Shown in pieces: positions 24,131 to 35,804 of a DNA stretch of 64,000 nt. The translations under genes and the position numbers were made by a program. Each line of letters begins with the position of its first letter. Positions within the stretch are counted from its first letter, which is position 1. The notes beneath the pieces were generated by a model. That model saw only the letters and a list, made by a program, of their open reading frames with translations, did no database searches and was not told the DNA's origin. Source of the DNA: Mauremys mutica (Eukaryota; Chordata; Testudines; Geoemydidae); the NCBI RefSeq assembly GCF_020497125.1, contig NC_059082.1, positions 49,560,524 through 49,624,523 of the forward strand, in the 5' to 3' direction.

Positions 24131-24549
24131 CCACAATCTCTGCCCTCCCCCAGCTATTCCAGGGCTGGGCTTCCCTCCAGCTCTTCTAATGCTCCCCAGT
24201 CGTGCCCTGCACCCCACACTCCTCACACAAAAATTTGTTAGAGCTCCAGGGGAGCGTGGGGTTAGGACCCTGGGGCGGAGCAGGGCAGGGGGAATATCCT
24301 TTGTGCTCCCTCCCACCCCATGCAGCCAGCTCACTTGACATAAAAAGGGCAGGTTTGGGGTTCCCTGTGATGACAGCCTTGGCAGCCTCTTTTCCTCAGG
24401 AGCCAACCCCTTTCAGCTACCTTGCCATGCCCCAGGAGGCACCTCAGGCTCCCCCTGGGAGGAAGGGGAGAACTAAGATGAGGCCGTCCGTGAGCAGCCA
24501 CTGGCCTCTTCGACAGCTTCTACCCCTCACTGGGGACAGGGGGAGAGAC
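24131..24549. other. No gene recognised
   Basis: C-rich sequence right of the minisatellite. No feature was supported. Confidence 0.4.
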
Positions 24550-25067
24550 AGCACTGGTGCGGCCTCATTTGGAGTACTGTGTCCAGTTTTGGGCCCCACA
24601 CTACAAGAAGGATGTGGATAAATTGGAGAGAGTCCAGCGGAGGGCAACAAAAATGATTAGGGGGCTGGAGCACATGACTTATGAGGAGAGGCTGAGGGAA
24701 CTGGGATTGTTTAGTCTGCAGAAGAGAAGAATGAGGGGGGATTTGATAGCTGCTTTCAACTACCTGAAAGGGGGTTCCAAAGAGGATGGATCTAGACTGT
24801 TCTCAGTGGTAGAAGATGACAGAACAAGGAGTAATGGTCTCAAGTTGCAGAGGGGGAGGTTTAGGCTGGATATTAGGAAAAACTTTTTCACTAGTAGGGT
24901 GGTGAAGAACTGGAATGGGTTACCTAGGGAGGTAGTGGAATCTCCTTCCTTAGAGGTTTTTAAGGTCAGGCTTGACAAAGCCCTGGCTGGGATGATTTAG
25001 TTGGGTTTGGTCCTGCTTTGAGCAGGGGGTTGGACTAGATGACCTCCTGAGGTCCCTTCCAACCCTG
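24550..25067 (+). mobile_element. 5'-truncated young CR1 LINE
   Basis: Contains an open frame (24557-25000) for the last 147 residues of CR1 ORF2, with the conserved downstream block around THE motifs [16 protein letters not shown] and [14 protein letters not shown]. The protein is almost identical to the end of the CR1 ORF at 39323-40951. It begins abruptly near 24550, typical of 5' truncation, and stops near CCTTCCAACCCTGGA without the usual octamer tail. It has no RT active site and is dead. Confidence 0.9.
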
Positions 25068-25076
25068 GAGGTTGTG

Positions 25077-25170
25077 GGTAGAGCCAGCACTAGGCATAAG
25101 CAGACTAAGCAATTGCTTAGGGTCCCCTATTTGCTTTTTATTACGTGTTGGGGGGAGAAATATTCCAGTT
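25077..25170. mobile_element. Possible hAT miniature fragment
   Basis: AGCCAGCACTAGGCATAAGC followed by AGACTAAGCAATTGCTTAGG resembles an end of a non-autonomous hAT family. The other end was not found. Confidence 0.35.
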
Positions 25171-25211
25171 TAGGACCCCCAATGGGTTATCATTGCCATT
25201 GTGAGTCTACT

Positions 25212-25306
25212 ACAGGAGTGTGTGGGTGAGATTCTGGGGCCTGAGCTGTGCAGGAGGTCAGACTAGCTCATCGCGATGGTCCCTTTTGGTCTTAGAATCA
25301 ATGAGG
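25212..25306 (+). repeat. CR1 LINE 3' end fragment
   Basis: TGTGCAGGAGGTCAGACTAG followed by ATGGTCCCTTTTGGTCTTAG is the CR1 3' end in plus orientation, from an older subfamily. Confidence 0.7.
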
Positions 25307-26163
25307 TGGTGTGTCCTCGCAGGGTGTTGCAATCCCAAGGAGCCATGGTTTTCTGGCAAGCATGAGCATGACCAGGCATTTTGGACGGCGAGTAAATATG
25401 CTGCAGATAGCAGGCCGTCTAGCCAGGCTGGATGCTGCTCCTTACGCAACAGGAAGCAACACATGCCCAAGAGTGGAGTGTGCCTGCCCTGATCTGCCCC
25501 CTCATCTGCAGGGTAACTTTGTCCAGCAGCACTCCACTCCCCCTGCTCCCCAGCATGGCTCCTGCATCTTATAGGTTTTTCTCTCCAGTTTGAGTGAAAG
25601 AGAACAGTGTTTATTAATTAACTGCAGAGCCAGGAGGGGGCACACTGGAGCTTAGGGGGAGGCGGCACCATTAGCCCCTTTGATGGAGCAGATGGCTGGG
25701 AGGTGGTTAACGCGCCAGCACTGGAGTGATTTCTCCTGGAAGGAAGGAAGTGTCCTCAGGCAGAAAAAATGCAGAAATAACAGGGTTGGGGTTTTTTGTT
25801 GTTGTTTTTTAAAAATAGCTATTCTTTTTCCCCCCAGCCATCTGGGCCATTCCCAGTTGATGGGAAAGGCAGGGGGAGGGGGACGGAGCTGGGAGAAATG
25901 GATATAATCATTTTGGATTTATATCACATTTGCAACATATTAAATGAGGGAGGGCATCCATCCCCCATGCAATATTATATACAATTGAGCTAGCTAGGAT
26001 TTTATATTTGCATAGTCACATGTACAATCATACTGTACACGCGCACAGGCACATGCCTCATTTGTAGTAGTGATAGCCATGTGAGAAATTGCATTTTTCA
26101 CACCCCTTTGATCACCTCATCTGCACTGTCCACTAATCCCTCTCCTTAGGATCATCTTGAAAG
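25307..26163. other. No gene recognised
   Basis: Unique-looking, with T-rich tracts near 25790-25835. Confidence 0.4.
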
Positions 26164-26400
26164 GATGGTCCAGTGGTTAGGGCCCTGGCCTAGGAGCTGG
26201 TTTCAATTTCCTGATCTCCCAGAGGCTTCTTGATTGACCATGGGCAAGTCACTTAGCCTCTCAGTGCCTCAGTTTGCCATCTGTACAATGAGGCTAATAG
26301 CACCGCTCTGCCTTACAGGGGGTTTGTGAGGATAAATACAATAAAGATTGTGATGTGCTTTGAAATCTGCTGATGAAAAGAGCCATGTATATTTATTGTT
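26164..26400 (+). repeat. tRNA-derived SINE
   Basis: The left part has an A-box-like TGGTCCAGTGGTTAGGG and a B-box-like GGTTTCAATTTCC (26199-26211). Then comes the core GGGCAAGTCACTTAGCCTCT, CAGTGCCTCAGTTTGCCATC and GTGAGGATAAATACAATAAAG. This layout is that of a CORE/MIR-like SINE transcribed by RNA polymerase III. No clear flanking duplication was found. Confidence 0.7.
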
Positions 26401-26725
26401 CTAACATCTGCACAACGTCAAAGAGCCAGCATTTAAAACACTACCCCCTAGAGAAAGGTTTCAATGTGAAAACTCCTCCAGCATGACCCTGTGCTGAGCC
26501 CCAGGCTGGCCAGCATTCAGACACATGAGCCTGACCAGTGTGGGGTCTGATATCCCACTGTTTGCAGAGCTAGAAACTTTATACCAGCCACCCCAATGAG
26601 ACCCAGTTCTTGCTTCTCGGAAGTGGGGCCTCTTGGATTACTATAATAAACATCAAATAGTCATATCAACTGGGGAGCTTGAAATGGCATTATTAATCAT
26701 ATTATTTGGTAATGAATAATTATTA
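26401..26725. other. No gene recognised
   Basis: A/T-rich sequence without features. Confidence 0.4.
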
Positions 26726-26832
26726 TTTATACTGAGGGAGTGCCTAGGTGTCCCAGCATGGACCAGGCCCCAATTGTGCTCGGTGCAGTACACACACAGG
26801 ACAGTAGGACAGTCCAAGCCCTGAATATTACA
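26726..26832 (-). repeat. Amniote interspersed repeat, second copy
   Basis: GGGAGTGCCTAGGTGTCCCA followed by CCAGGCCCCAATTGTGCTCG is the reverse of the family seen at 1180-1315. Confidence 0.55.
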
Positions 26833-27769
26833 ATGAGAAAAGCAACTTTCACTCTTTCATAGATGCTTCTAAAACAGGATGTTCTAATTTTTCTCTCCCG
26901 CACGTCTTTGAGGTTGGACTTGTGGGTTTGAGGCGGTTGTGTCTCCACTTGAGCATGGCTTTAAACCATCATTAAATCCTCCCTTCTTCTGGACTTGGCT
27001 CACAGCATAGGCAGCCTTAGGGCTGCTCTAATTTACACTCAGCTTTCAGCCTGCCTCCTTCCCCCAGCTATGTTCCCGGCCCCCACACTATGCCACACAG
27101 GGCACATACCCCAAGAATCTCTCTGTCACCAGCCAGTCACACACAGGCACTATCAGAACTCTATCTGGCACATGAGTGGTTTGAGTTCTCCTTTAGTGCT
27201 AGCATGACAGAGGGGCTGGGGAGGGACTCTTATGCAGAACGTACACACGTGTGCATCTGTGTGCATCTTCCACTACATTGCCTTACTTCGACAGCTTTGC
27301 ATTTACACAGAGACTGACTTGGTATTATCTTAACCATGGCTACCTGACGTAAGGGACTGGATTTTCTTAACATACTCAGTATTTTCATGTTTTTAGGAAA
27401 ACTTTCAGCCAATCGTTCACTTTCCTTTTTTTGGATTTCCCATACTGCTTAGTCCTCATTTGAATTGTAACAGCGGAACTTATGACTGGCCAGAGGGTAT
27501 TCCTGTTCCCATCACGTCGTTCGTGGACATTCATCCCAAACAGGTTATGGGCCAGAGTCTCAGCTGGCATAAATCAGTGCCGCTCCATTGCCACCAGCAG
27601 TAAATTGGGCCTTCTGGCTGTGTGGATGTTCAAGATTGTAACAAATAATGGGGGTGAACTGCAATGTGGGTCCAGATCTCCTGCCCTTACCAAGATTGGA
27701 GCTAATGGCACTGCATGGGGGTTGCTACTGAATCAGAGGTGGGAGGGTAGAATCTGACCCTTAGTAAAA
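26833..27769. other. No gene; one palindromic repeat
   Basis: A palindromic sauropsid repeat lies at 27549-27612 (GGGCCAGAGTCTCAGCTGGC ... TAAATTGGGCC). The remainder is featureless to the eye. Confidence 0.45.
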
Positions 27770-28168
27770 TCATAGAATCATAGAACTGGAAGGGACCTTG
27801 AGAGGTCATCTAATCCAGTCCCCCGCACTCAAGGCAGAACTAAGTATTATCTAGGCCATCCCTGACAGGTGTTTGTCCAACCTGCTCTTAAAAATCCCCA
27901 ATGATGGAGATTCCACAACCTCCCAAGGCAATTTATTCCAGTGCTTAACCACTCTGACAGTTAGGAAGTTTTTCCTAATGTTCAACCTAAACTACCCTGG
28001 CTGCAATTTAAGCCCAGTGCTTCTTGTCCTATCCTCAGAGGTTAAGAAAAACAATTTTTCTCCGTCCTCCTTGTAACAACCTTTTATATACTTGAAAACT
28101 GTTATCATGTCCCCTCTCAGTCTTCTCTTCTCCAGACTAAACAAACCCAGTTTTTTCAATTTTCCCTC

Positions 28169-29821
28169 TTAGGTCATGTTTTTTAGACCTTTAATCATTT
28201 TTGTTGCTCTTCTCTGGACTTTCGCCAAATTGTCCACATCTTTCCTGAAATCTGACACCCAGAACTGGACACAATACTCCATTTGAGGCCTAATCAGCGT
28301 GGAGTAGAGCGGAAGAATTACTTCTTCCGTCTTGCTTACAATAGTCCTGCTAATACATCCCAGAATGATGTTCACTTTTTTTGCAAACACTGTTGCCTCA
28401 TATTTAGCTTGTGATCCACTATGACCCCCAGATCCCTTTCCACAGTACTCCTTCCTAGGCAGTCATTTCCCATTTTGTATGTGTGCAATTGATTGTTTCT
28501 TCCTAAGTGGAGTACTTTGCATTTGTCCTTATTGAATTTCATCCTATTTAGTTCAGACCATTTCTCCGGTTTGTCCAGATCATTTTGAATTTTAATCCTA
28601 TCCTCCAAAGCACTTGAAACCACTCCCAGCTTGGTATCATCCGCAAACTTTGTAAGTGTACTCCCTATGCCATTATCTAAATCATTGATGAAGATACTAA
28701 ACAGAACCGGACCCAGAACCGATCCCTGCGGGACCCCACTTGTCATGCCTTCCAGCATGACTGTGAACCACTGATAACTACTCTCTGGGAATGATTTTCC
28801 AACCAGTTATGCACCCATCTTATAGTAGCTTCATCAAGGTTGTATCTCCCTAGTTTGTTTATGGGAAGGTCGTGTGAGACAGTATCAAAAGCCTTACTAA
28901 AGTCAAGATATATCACATCTACCACTTCCCCCCATCCACAAGGCTTGTTACCCTGTCAAAGAAAGCTATTGGGTAGGTTTGACATGATTTGTTCTTGACA
29001 AATCCATGCTGACTGTTATTTATCACCTTATTATCTTCTAGGTGTTTGCAAATTGGTTGCTTAATTATTTGCTCCATTATCTTTCCAGGTACAGAAGTTA
29101 AGCTGACTGGTCTGTAATTCCCAGGTTGTCCTTATTTCCCTTTTTATAGATGGGCACTATATTTGCCCTTTTCCAGTCCTTTGGAATGTCTCCTGTCTTC
29201 CATGACTTTTCAAAGATAATTGCTAATGGCTCAGATATCTCCTCAGTCAGCTCCTTGAGTATTCTAGGATGCATTTCATAAGGCCCTGGTGATTTGAAGA
29301 CATCTAACTTGTCCAAGTAATTTTTTACTTCTTTCCCTATCTTAGACTCTGATCCTACTTCATTTTCACTGGCATTCACTATGTTAGATGTCCAGTCGCC
29401 ACCAACCTTCTCGGTGAAAACCGAAACAAAGAAGTGATTAAGCACCTCTGCTGTTTCCATATTTTCTTATTGTCTTTCCCCCCTCATTGAGTAATGGGCC
29501 CACTCTGCCCTTGGTCTTCCTCTTGCTTCTAATGTATTTGTAGAATGTTTTCTTGTTTCCTTTTATGTCCCTAGCTAGTTTGATCTCGTTTTGTGCCTTG
29601 GCTTTTCTACTTTTGTCCCTACAGACTTGTGTTATTTGTTTATATTCATCCTTTGTAATTTGACCAAGTTTCCACTTTTTGTAGGACTCTCTTTTGAGTT
29701 TTAGATCATTGAAGATCTCCTGGTTAAGCCAGGGTGGTCTCTTGCCATACTTCCTATCTTTCCTACAGAGTGGGATAGTTTGCTCTTTGCCATTAACAAT
29801 GTATCTTTGAGAAACTGTCAA
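28169..29821 (-). pseudogene. CR1 ORF2 reverse transcriptase, broken
   Basis: Successive open pieces at 29438-29821, 29098-29460, 28743-28925, 28372-28758 and 28169-28390 together cover the RT and its C-terminal part. Visible motifs are [14 protein letters not shown] (RT motif A), [20 protein letters not shown] (motif B region), KFADDTKLG (motif C, active-site Asp pair kept) and [12 protein letters not shown]. Several frame changes and gaps separate them, so no enzyme can be made. Confidence 0.9.
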
Positions 29822-30192
29822 CTATCTTCAATTGTTTTTCCCCTTAAACTTGCTTCCCACGGGATTTTACCTACCAACTCCCTGAGTTTGCTAAAGTCTG
29901 CTTTCTTGAACTCCATTGTCTTTATTGTGCTGTTCTACCACCTACCAGTCCTTACAATCATAAACTCTACCATTTCATTATCATTGCATGCAAGTTGCCT
30001 TCCACTTTCAAATTCTCAACCAGTTCCTCCCTATTTGTCAAAATCAAATCTAGAACAGCCTCCCCCCTTGTAGCTTTCTCCACTTTCTGAAATAAAAAAT
30101 TGTCTCCAATACATTCCAAGAACTTCTTGGATTATCTGTGTCCTGCTGTGTTATTTTCGCAACAGATGCCCGGGTAGTTGAAGTCCCCCATC

Positions 30193-30478
30193 CAGGGCTG
30201 CCCAGAGGATTCCAGGGGCCTGGGGTCTTCGGCGGCGGGGGCCCCCCACTTCAGTGGTAATTCGGAGGTGGGGGGTCCTTCCGCCCTGGAGCGGAAGGAC
30301 CCCCCGCAGGGAAGACTGGGAGCAGAAGAAGCTCCAGGGGCCCGGGCCCTGTGAGAGTTTTCCGGGGCCTCCGGAGCGAGTGAAGGACCCTGCTCCAGGG
30401 CCCCCAAAAAACTCTCATGGGGGCTCCTGCGGGGCCCGGGGCAAATTGCCCCACTTGCCCCCCCCCTGGGTGGCCCTG
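30193..30478. mobile_element. hAT miniature nested in the CR1
   Basis: A 286-bp element with ends CAGGGCTGCCC and GGGTGGCCCTG (inverted, 9 of 11). The flanks CCCCCATC (30185-30192) and CCCCCATT (30479-30486) agree at 7 of 8, a hAT-sized duplication. The core is very GC-rich and inverted within itself. It is younger than the CR1 it interrupts. Confidence 0.85.
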
Positions 30479-30499
30479 CCCCCATTACCACCAAGTCCT

Positions 30500-30990
30500 G
30501 TGCTTTGGATGATTTTGTTAGTTGGTTAAAAAAAAGCCTCATCCACCCCTTCTTCCTGGTTGCTTTTTACCCCTTGCTTTTTACCCCTTTTATCTTTACC
30601 CAGAGTCTTTCAACAAGTCTGTCTCTTATTTCTATCTCAACCTCAGTCCAAGTATATACATTTTTAATATATAAGGCAATACTCCCTCCCTTTTTCCCTG
30701 CCTGTCCTTCCTGAGAAAGTTGTACCCTTCTATATCAATATTCCAGTCATGTGTATTATCCCACCAAGTCTCTGTGATACTAGTTGTGTTTATTTACTAG
30801 CTTTTCAAGTTCTTCCTGCTTATTCCCTATACTTCTGTCATTAGTATATAGACATCTAAGATACTGATTTCACCCCCCCCACCCCGTTCTGTCTTGTCTC
30901 TCCCTTATTTCTGCTATAACAGCCCATGCTCCCCCCAGATTCCGACTCTTCTGCCAGGTCTCCATGTTTTTTACTTACCTGTGGGCTTTG
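30500..30990 (-). pseudogene. CR1 ORF2 endonuclease fossil
   Basis: Minus-strand translation gives pieces resembling the CR1 endonuclease: a YTNDRSIGNKQEELEKL-like stretch near 30870-30780 and a KKGGSIALYIKN-like stretch near 30690-30650. These are the N-terminal, metal-binding half of the apurinic-type endonuclease. Stops are frequent and the catalytic residues are not all recoverable. Confidence 0.7.
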
Positions 30991-31009
30991 GTCACCTGCC
31001 CCCGTTGAC

Positions 31010-31418
31010 CCTAGTTTAAAGCCCTTCTCACTAGGTTAGCCAGTCTGTAGCCAAATATGGTCTTCCCCTTCTTCAATAGGTGGACCCCATCTCTGTTTAG
31101 CAGTCCTTCTTCCTGGAACAGCATCCCATGGACAAGGAAGCCGAAGACCTCCTGGTGACGCCATCCTCACAGCCAGGCATTCACCTCCAGGATGCATCTG
31201 TCTCTGCCAAGGCCCCTACCCTTTACTGGAAGGACTGAAGAGACCACCACCTGCACTCCCAACTCCCTCACCCTTACTCCCAGAGCCCTGTAGTCACTTC
31301 TTAATTCCCTGAATAGTTCTTGAAAAATGTTCCCTGCTGTTTGCTCTGCACTAATGCTAACAGCAAACTTTGGTGCTTTGGAGAACAGAGGCACCCAATT
31401 GGCCACTGTGGTAGTCAT
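31010..31418 (-). pseudogene. CR1 ORF1 SGNH-type esterase fossil
   Basis: The minus strand encodes VVVSSVLPVKGRGLGRDR and, after one stop, an NRDGVHLLKKGK-like piece. This fits the C-terminal half of the SGNH/GDSL esterase domain known from ORF1 of CR1-like LINEs, with the Asp-x-x-His block (DGVH) still visible. One in-frame stop lies near 31164. ORF1 esterases are thought to help the retrotransposon particle interact with lipids or membranes; that role is inferred from the family. Confidence 0.7.
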
Positions 31419-31995
31419 ACGATTTATAAGAAATTTAATAATTGTGCATTAATAAAACATGCAATTGGCTACAAAAGTCACATCTGCCTGTATTAAGGAG
31501 TATAATGGCAGTTCTAGCTCTGAGCGCTGGAAATCCATGCAGTAACTGGCATGGAAATAAGATGTATCTCTCTAGATTTAATGGGACAGTTATTGTACAT
31601 TAAATAAATACCATTGGACTGGTCAGCAATTGGACTGAGATAGCTGCAGAACCTCTCACAACACCCACTGAAGTCACTAGGGCATGTGGGTGTTCAGCAC
31701 CTATGTAACAGACTGATCTAGAGACGTCCATTGACTCACCTGGCCTTTGGGTCAGGTTCGAGATGCACACAGAACAGGTAACATATGTATAGGATGATGA
31801 CACCCAGCAAAGGTATTGAGGGCATTATAGTGACTACAGCTCTCCGAGATCTATGCTCTATGGAGGTGGGAAACCCAGAGGTTAAAGCTTCTGATCTGGA
31901 TTCTACTCTTGAGTGTACAGTTTTACTATAATTAGAACTTCCAGAACCCAAACTTGTTAGAAAATGATAGAAATTAAGGTTTAATGACATACAGC
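31419..31995. other. No gene recognised
   Basis: A/T-rich, no feature supported. Confidence 0.4.
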
Positions 31996-32083
31996 TCCAA
32001 ATCCTGCTGTCAGTTACACCAGTGTACATCTGGAATGACTTCTCTGATTTTACACTGGTGTAAGTGACAGCAAAACGGGCCTC
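31996..32083. repeat. Palindromic sauropsid repeat
   Basis: TCAGTTACACCAGTGTACAT and TTTTACACTGGTGTAAGTGA are inverted arms around a short middle. It ends in GGGCCTC. Confidence 0.6.
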
Positions 32084-32216
32084 AAAATCACTAAAATCAA
32101 CGGAAAGGGAGATTTCAATCCATATGGTCATAGATGTTATTCTTCCAGTGGTTCCCCCTGCCTGTGACATGTCTGACTCCATGCGAGCGCTTGCATGCAT
32201 TTTCATAGAATCATAG

Positions 32217-33372
32217 TGTGATGTTGCACTCCATATGTTTTATGGAAATATGCTTATAGGTGTGAATATGATGTAACTGGAATATGCTTTATGCAAAAGG
32301 TCTCTTGTAAGGTATCATTACAAAGCTTAGAATCTACTGAATATATTCCTCCTATTTGTATATATGTATCATTCTTGTATCTGAAGCTAGAAATATGAAG
32401 TATTGTAATTATGCAAAGTGTGGACCATTAATGGTGGCTTGGAAGCTTGATGGCTCCCATTGACTAGGACAATTGGTTGTAAATAGTCTGTTTACTTGCA
32501 AAACTTCCTGGTTTTGTGCAGGCCAGCCCTGGAAGAATGGAGGCTGGGGGCATGTGAACATGTCACCTGATACTGGAATCCATCTTACACCTGGTGCTTT
32601 TCCATTTAGAAGGAGGGGTGGGGACCCAGAGAGACAAAAGATTCCCACTTTGTGCCAAAGATATAAAAGGGGGTGGAACAGAACAAAGGAGCTGCCAGTC
32701 ATGAGAACACCCCTGCTTACCACCCAAGATGTCTGCTGGAACTAACAAGGACTGTACCAGGGGAAAGTATTGGGCCCAGACTAGGAAGGAGTCTAGTCTG
32801 CGAAAGAAGCTTATTGGAACATCTCTGAGGGTGAGATTTTACCTGTAAACAGTTCCTTAATGTATTAGGCTTAAACTTGCATGTTTTTGCTTTATTTTGC
32901 TTGGTGACTTACTTTGTTCCATCTGTTATTACTTGAAACCACTTAAATGCTACTTTTTATACTTAATAAAATCACTTCTGTTTATTAATTAACCCAGAGT
33001 AAGTGATTAATACCTGGGGGAGCAAACAGCTCTGCATATCTCTCTATCAGTGTTCCAGAGGGTGGACAATTTATGAGTTTACTCTGTATAAGCTTTATAT
33101 AGCGTGAAACGGATTCATTTGGGGTTTGGATCCCATTGGGAGCTGGGTGTCTGGGTGCTGGAGATAGGTGACCTGCTGAGCAGTTTTTAGTCAAACTCTG
33201 CAACTTTGGGGGCGTGGACCAGACCTAGGTCTGTGTTGCAGCAGGCTAGCATGTCTGGCTCAACAAGAAAAGGTTCTGGAAATCCCAAGCTGGCAGGGAA
33301 AATGGGCTCAGAGATAATTCCAACATGTCAGGTGACAGTCCCAAGGGGGCCTCTGTGATCGAACCCGTCACA
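32217..33372 (+). mobile_element. Solo LTR of an endogenous retroelement
   Basis: A 1,156-bp stretch with ends TGTGATG and CGTCACA, flanked by the exact 5-bp duplication CATAG (32212-32216 and 33373-33377). A TATA box (TATAAAA, 32662-32668) and a polyadenylation signal (AATAAA, 32965-32970) sit in the expected LTR order on the plus strand. No internal coding region or second LTR is present, so the element was reduced by LTR-LTR recombination. The class (ERV1- or ERVL-like) cannot be fixed from the LTR alone. It inserted in the CATAGAAT tail of a CR1. Confidence 0.85.
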
Positions 33373-33681
33373 CATAGAATCATAGAAGATTAGGGTTGGA
33401 AGAGACCTCAGGAGGTCATCTAGTCCAAACCTCTGATCAAAGCAGGACCAACACCAACTAAATCATCCTAGCCAGGGCTTTGTCAAGCTGGGCCTTAAAA
33501 ACCTCTAAGGATGGCGATTCCACCACCTCCCTAGGTAACCCATTCCAGTGCTTCACCACCCTTCTAGTGAAATAGTGTTGCCTAATAGCCAACCTAGACC
33601 TCCCCCACTGCAACTTGAGACCATTGCTCCTTGTTCTGTCATCTGCCACCACTGAGAACAGTCTAGATCCATCCTCTTTGC
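33373..33681 (-). mobile_element. CR1 3' fragment split by the solo LTR
   Basis: Begins with the octamer tail CATAGAATCATAGAAG. Its last tail units are at 32202-32216, on the other side of the LTR. The end of CR1 ORF2 is open at 33458-33652 ([20 protein letters not shown]). It stops abruptly at CATCCTCTTTG. Confidence 0.85.
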
Positions 33682-33828
33682 TTGAGGATGCCTAAATCTC
33701 ATTTTCAAAGGGGATTTAGGCACTTAGGATTCTACTCACCCTTGACTCTCAGTGGGATTTGGGCTCTGAAGTGCTTAAATCTATTTCCAAAAGGAGATTG
33801 GGGTTCCTAAGTCACTTAGTCATAGCAA
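33682..33828. repeat. Interspersed repeat, copy A
   Basis: GCCTAAATCTCATTTTCAAA and CTATTTCCAAAAGGAGATTG recur with few changes at 34978-35120. It lies exactly between two overlapping CR1 pieces. Confidence 0.7.
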
Positions 33829-34183
33829 CTCATTCCAGTGCTTCACCACCCTCCTAGTGAAATAGTGTTTCCTAATAACCAACCTAGACCCCCCCGACAC
33901 TGCAACTTGAGACCATTGCTTCTTGTTCTGTCATCTGCCACCACTGAGAACAGCCAAGCTCTATCCTCATTGGAACCCCACTTCAGATAGTTGAAGGCTG
34001 CTATCAAATCCCCCCTCACTCTTCTCTTCTGCAGACTAAACAAGCCCAGTTCCTTCAGCCTCTCCTCGTAAGTCACGTGCCCCAGCCCTCTAATCATTTT
34101 CGTTGCCCTCTGCTGGACTCTCTCCAATTTGTCCACATCCTTTCTGTAGTGAGGGGCCCAAAACTGGACGCAATACTCCAGAT
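33829..34183 (-). mobile_element. Second CR1 fragment, partly duplicating the first
   Basis: CATTCCAGTGCTTCACCACC at its left repeats 33540-33559, so about 135 bp of CR1 occurs twice. The minus-strand frame 33843-34136 carries [20 protein letters not shown]. Confidence 0.85.
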
Positions 34184-34929
34184 TTTACAGCACTTTTCAC
34201 GTGACTTCCTCTACCCCTGCTGTACAGAGCTAGTTTCACTGTTGCTGCAACTTCCTGGAGGGCAATGGAGCCCAGCAGAAATGGGGGACCACTGTTTCCA
34301 GTGTGTGGTGTTTATTTGGAAGCCAATTATGGCTAAGAGTAGAGATCAATTTTTAATCTGGGATTAAAAAAATGGCTTCCTGAGCGTGATACTGAGAAAA
34401 TGCCCCTCACCGGACAAACTCCCCATACCCGGGGGGCAAGATTCATGCTGTGCCGATCATCAGCCTGAGGCCGACCCAAGGGTTCCACCCCCTGGGTGCC
34501 TGGCATCCTGTGAGCCACCAATTCCTCCAACAGCCTTGGCACCCAGGGCTGAACTGGCAGCAAGTACTGAGCTTTTAGTCCTGTAAACAGTTTTCAGCAC
34601 TGCAAAAATGGAGTATTTCAGGTATTTTCATGTGTATTTCATTCCACCTAATCTCATATACTCATTCTAGTGCCGATGTTTTAGGTTTTATCCGTTTTAA
34701 CATCTAACTGGAACCTGTGAGCCAAATTCTCTGCTGGTCTAAACTGGTGCAGCTCCACTGAAGACAACCCTGCTGATGACAGTGGAGATCTGGCACCTTA
34801 CATTTAAATAAATAACAGTTCACAAAGGACAGCTGTTGCCCTGTCCTGTTAACTATGGCTCAGTCCCTGCAGCCCTCCCTAGTCCCTACTCAGCCCTTTA
34901 ATCAATGGGGGTTCTGCTTAAGTAAGACT
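34184..34929. other. No gene; one palindromic repeat
   Basis: A diverged palindromic repeat lies at 34720-34793 (AGCCAAATTCTCTGCTGGTC ... GTGGAGATCTGGC). Confidence 0.4.
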
Positions 34930-35122
34930 AAAGCCCAGATTTTTAAAGCTATTTAGGCATTGCAATACCTAACTGCTTGAGGAGCCTAAATCTCATTTTC
35001 AAAGGGGATTTAGGCACTTAGGACTCTACTCATCCTTGACTCTCAGTGAGGTTTGGGCTCTGAAATGCATAAATCTATTTCCAAAAGGAGATTGAGGTTC
35101 CTAAATCACTCAGTCATTGCAA
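34930..35122. repeat. Interspersed repeat, copy B
   Basis: A longer copy of the sequence at 33682-33828, with an extra left part (AGCCCAGATTTTTAAAGCTA). I do not recognise the family. Confidence 0.65.
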
Positions 35123-35804
35123 CACAGCACCGCAACTCTAAACATCTGTAAACATCTGGGCCTAAGGCCTTTGGCTGTGGCTCTGCTGTTCTGCCAACTG
35201 ATTTCCTGCAGCAACCCCAGGGATGAGTGGCCATGCTCAGGGCACTAATTGCAAAGGTGATCCCAGTGCCTGCATTAGTAAAACACTGGACCAGAGAGAC
35301 AGCTCTTGCACCGTGCTCTAGAACTAGCTTGTGTTGGGCTCAGATGGATTTCTGGCAGGAAGCCAAAGTGCCCTAGCGGTGAACTCCCAAGGACCAAAAA
35401 GAACTCCTACCCCTGCCAACTCCCCATGCGCACAGTGCAGTAGGGGATCTATGTAACACAGTGGGCCCTCTATGAATTCCAGGGCTCTTGGGGCTCAGCT
35501 CTCATCAAATTTCAACCTCAGGGGCTTTCCCCCCCTCTTCACAAACAATTCCTCACCCAGAAAAATTAGAGCGATTCCAAATATTTTCAGTGCCTCTTCT
35601 ATAAAAACCTGCCCCAAATTCCCTTTGGGCTTTGTTGGCTCTGCCCCGAGGGTGCCAAGCCTGGCTGTGGAAGAAGAATGCTGAAAAGCATGCTGGATGC
35701 TTTCAAGTCTGTTAAAAAGCTGCTCAAAGGTGATAAATCTAAAGCAACATGCAGCTTTAAGCCCCTCGCTCTTCCAAGCCCATCTCCTGTGGAAGTCAGC
35801 TGCT
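35123..35804. other. No gene recognised
   Basis: A 119-codon minus-strand frame (35495-35854) has no recognisable domain and runs into the hairpin. Confidence 0.4.

Larger units (their letters stand above)
27770..31418 (-). mobile_element. Long, decayed CR1 LINE
   Basis: The minus-strand element runs from ORF1 (near 31418) to the octamer-like tail CATAGAATCATAGAAC at 27770. Recognisable in order are the ORF1 esterase end, the ORF2 endonuclease, a hAT miniature (30193-30478), and the RT with its downstream region. Many stops and frameshifts break it. At about 3.6 kb it is unusually long for a CR1 copy, most of which are only a few hundred bases. Confidence 0.85.
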
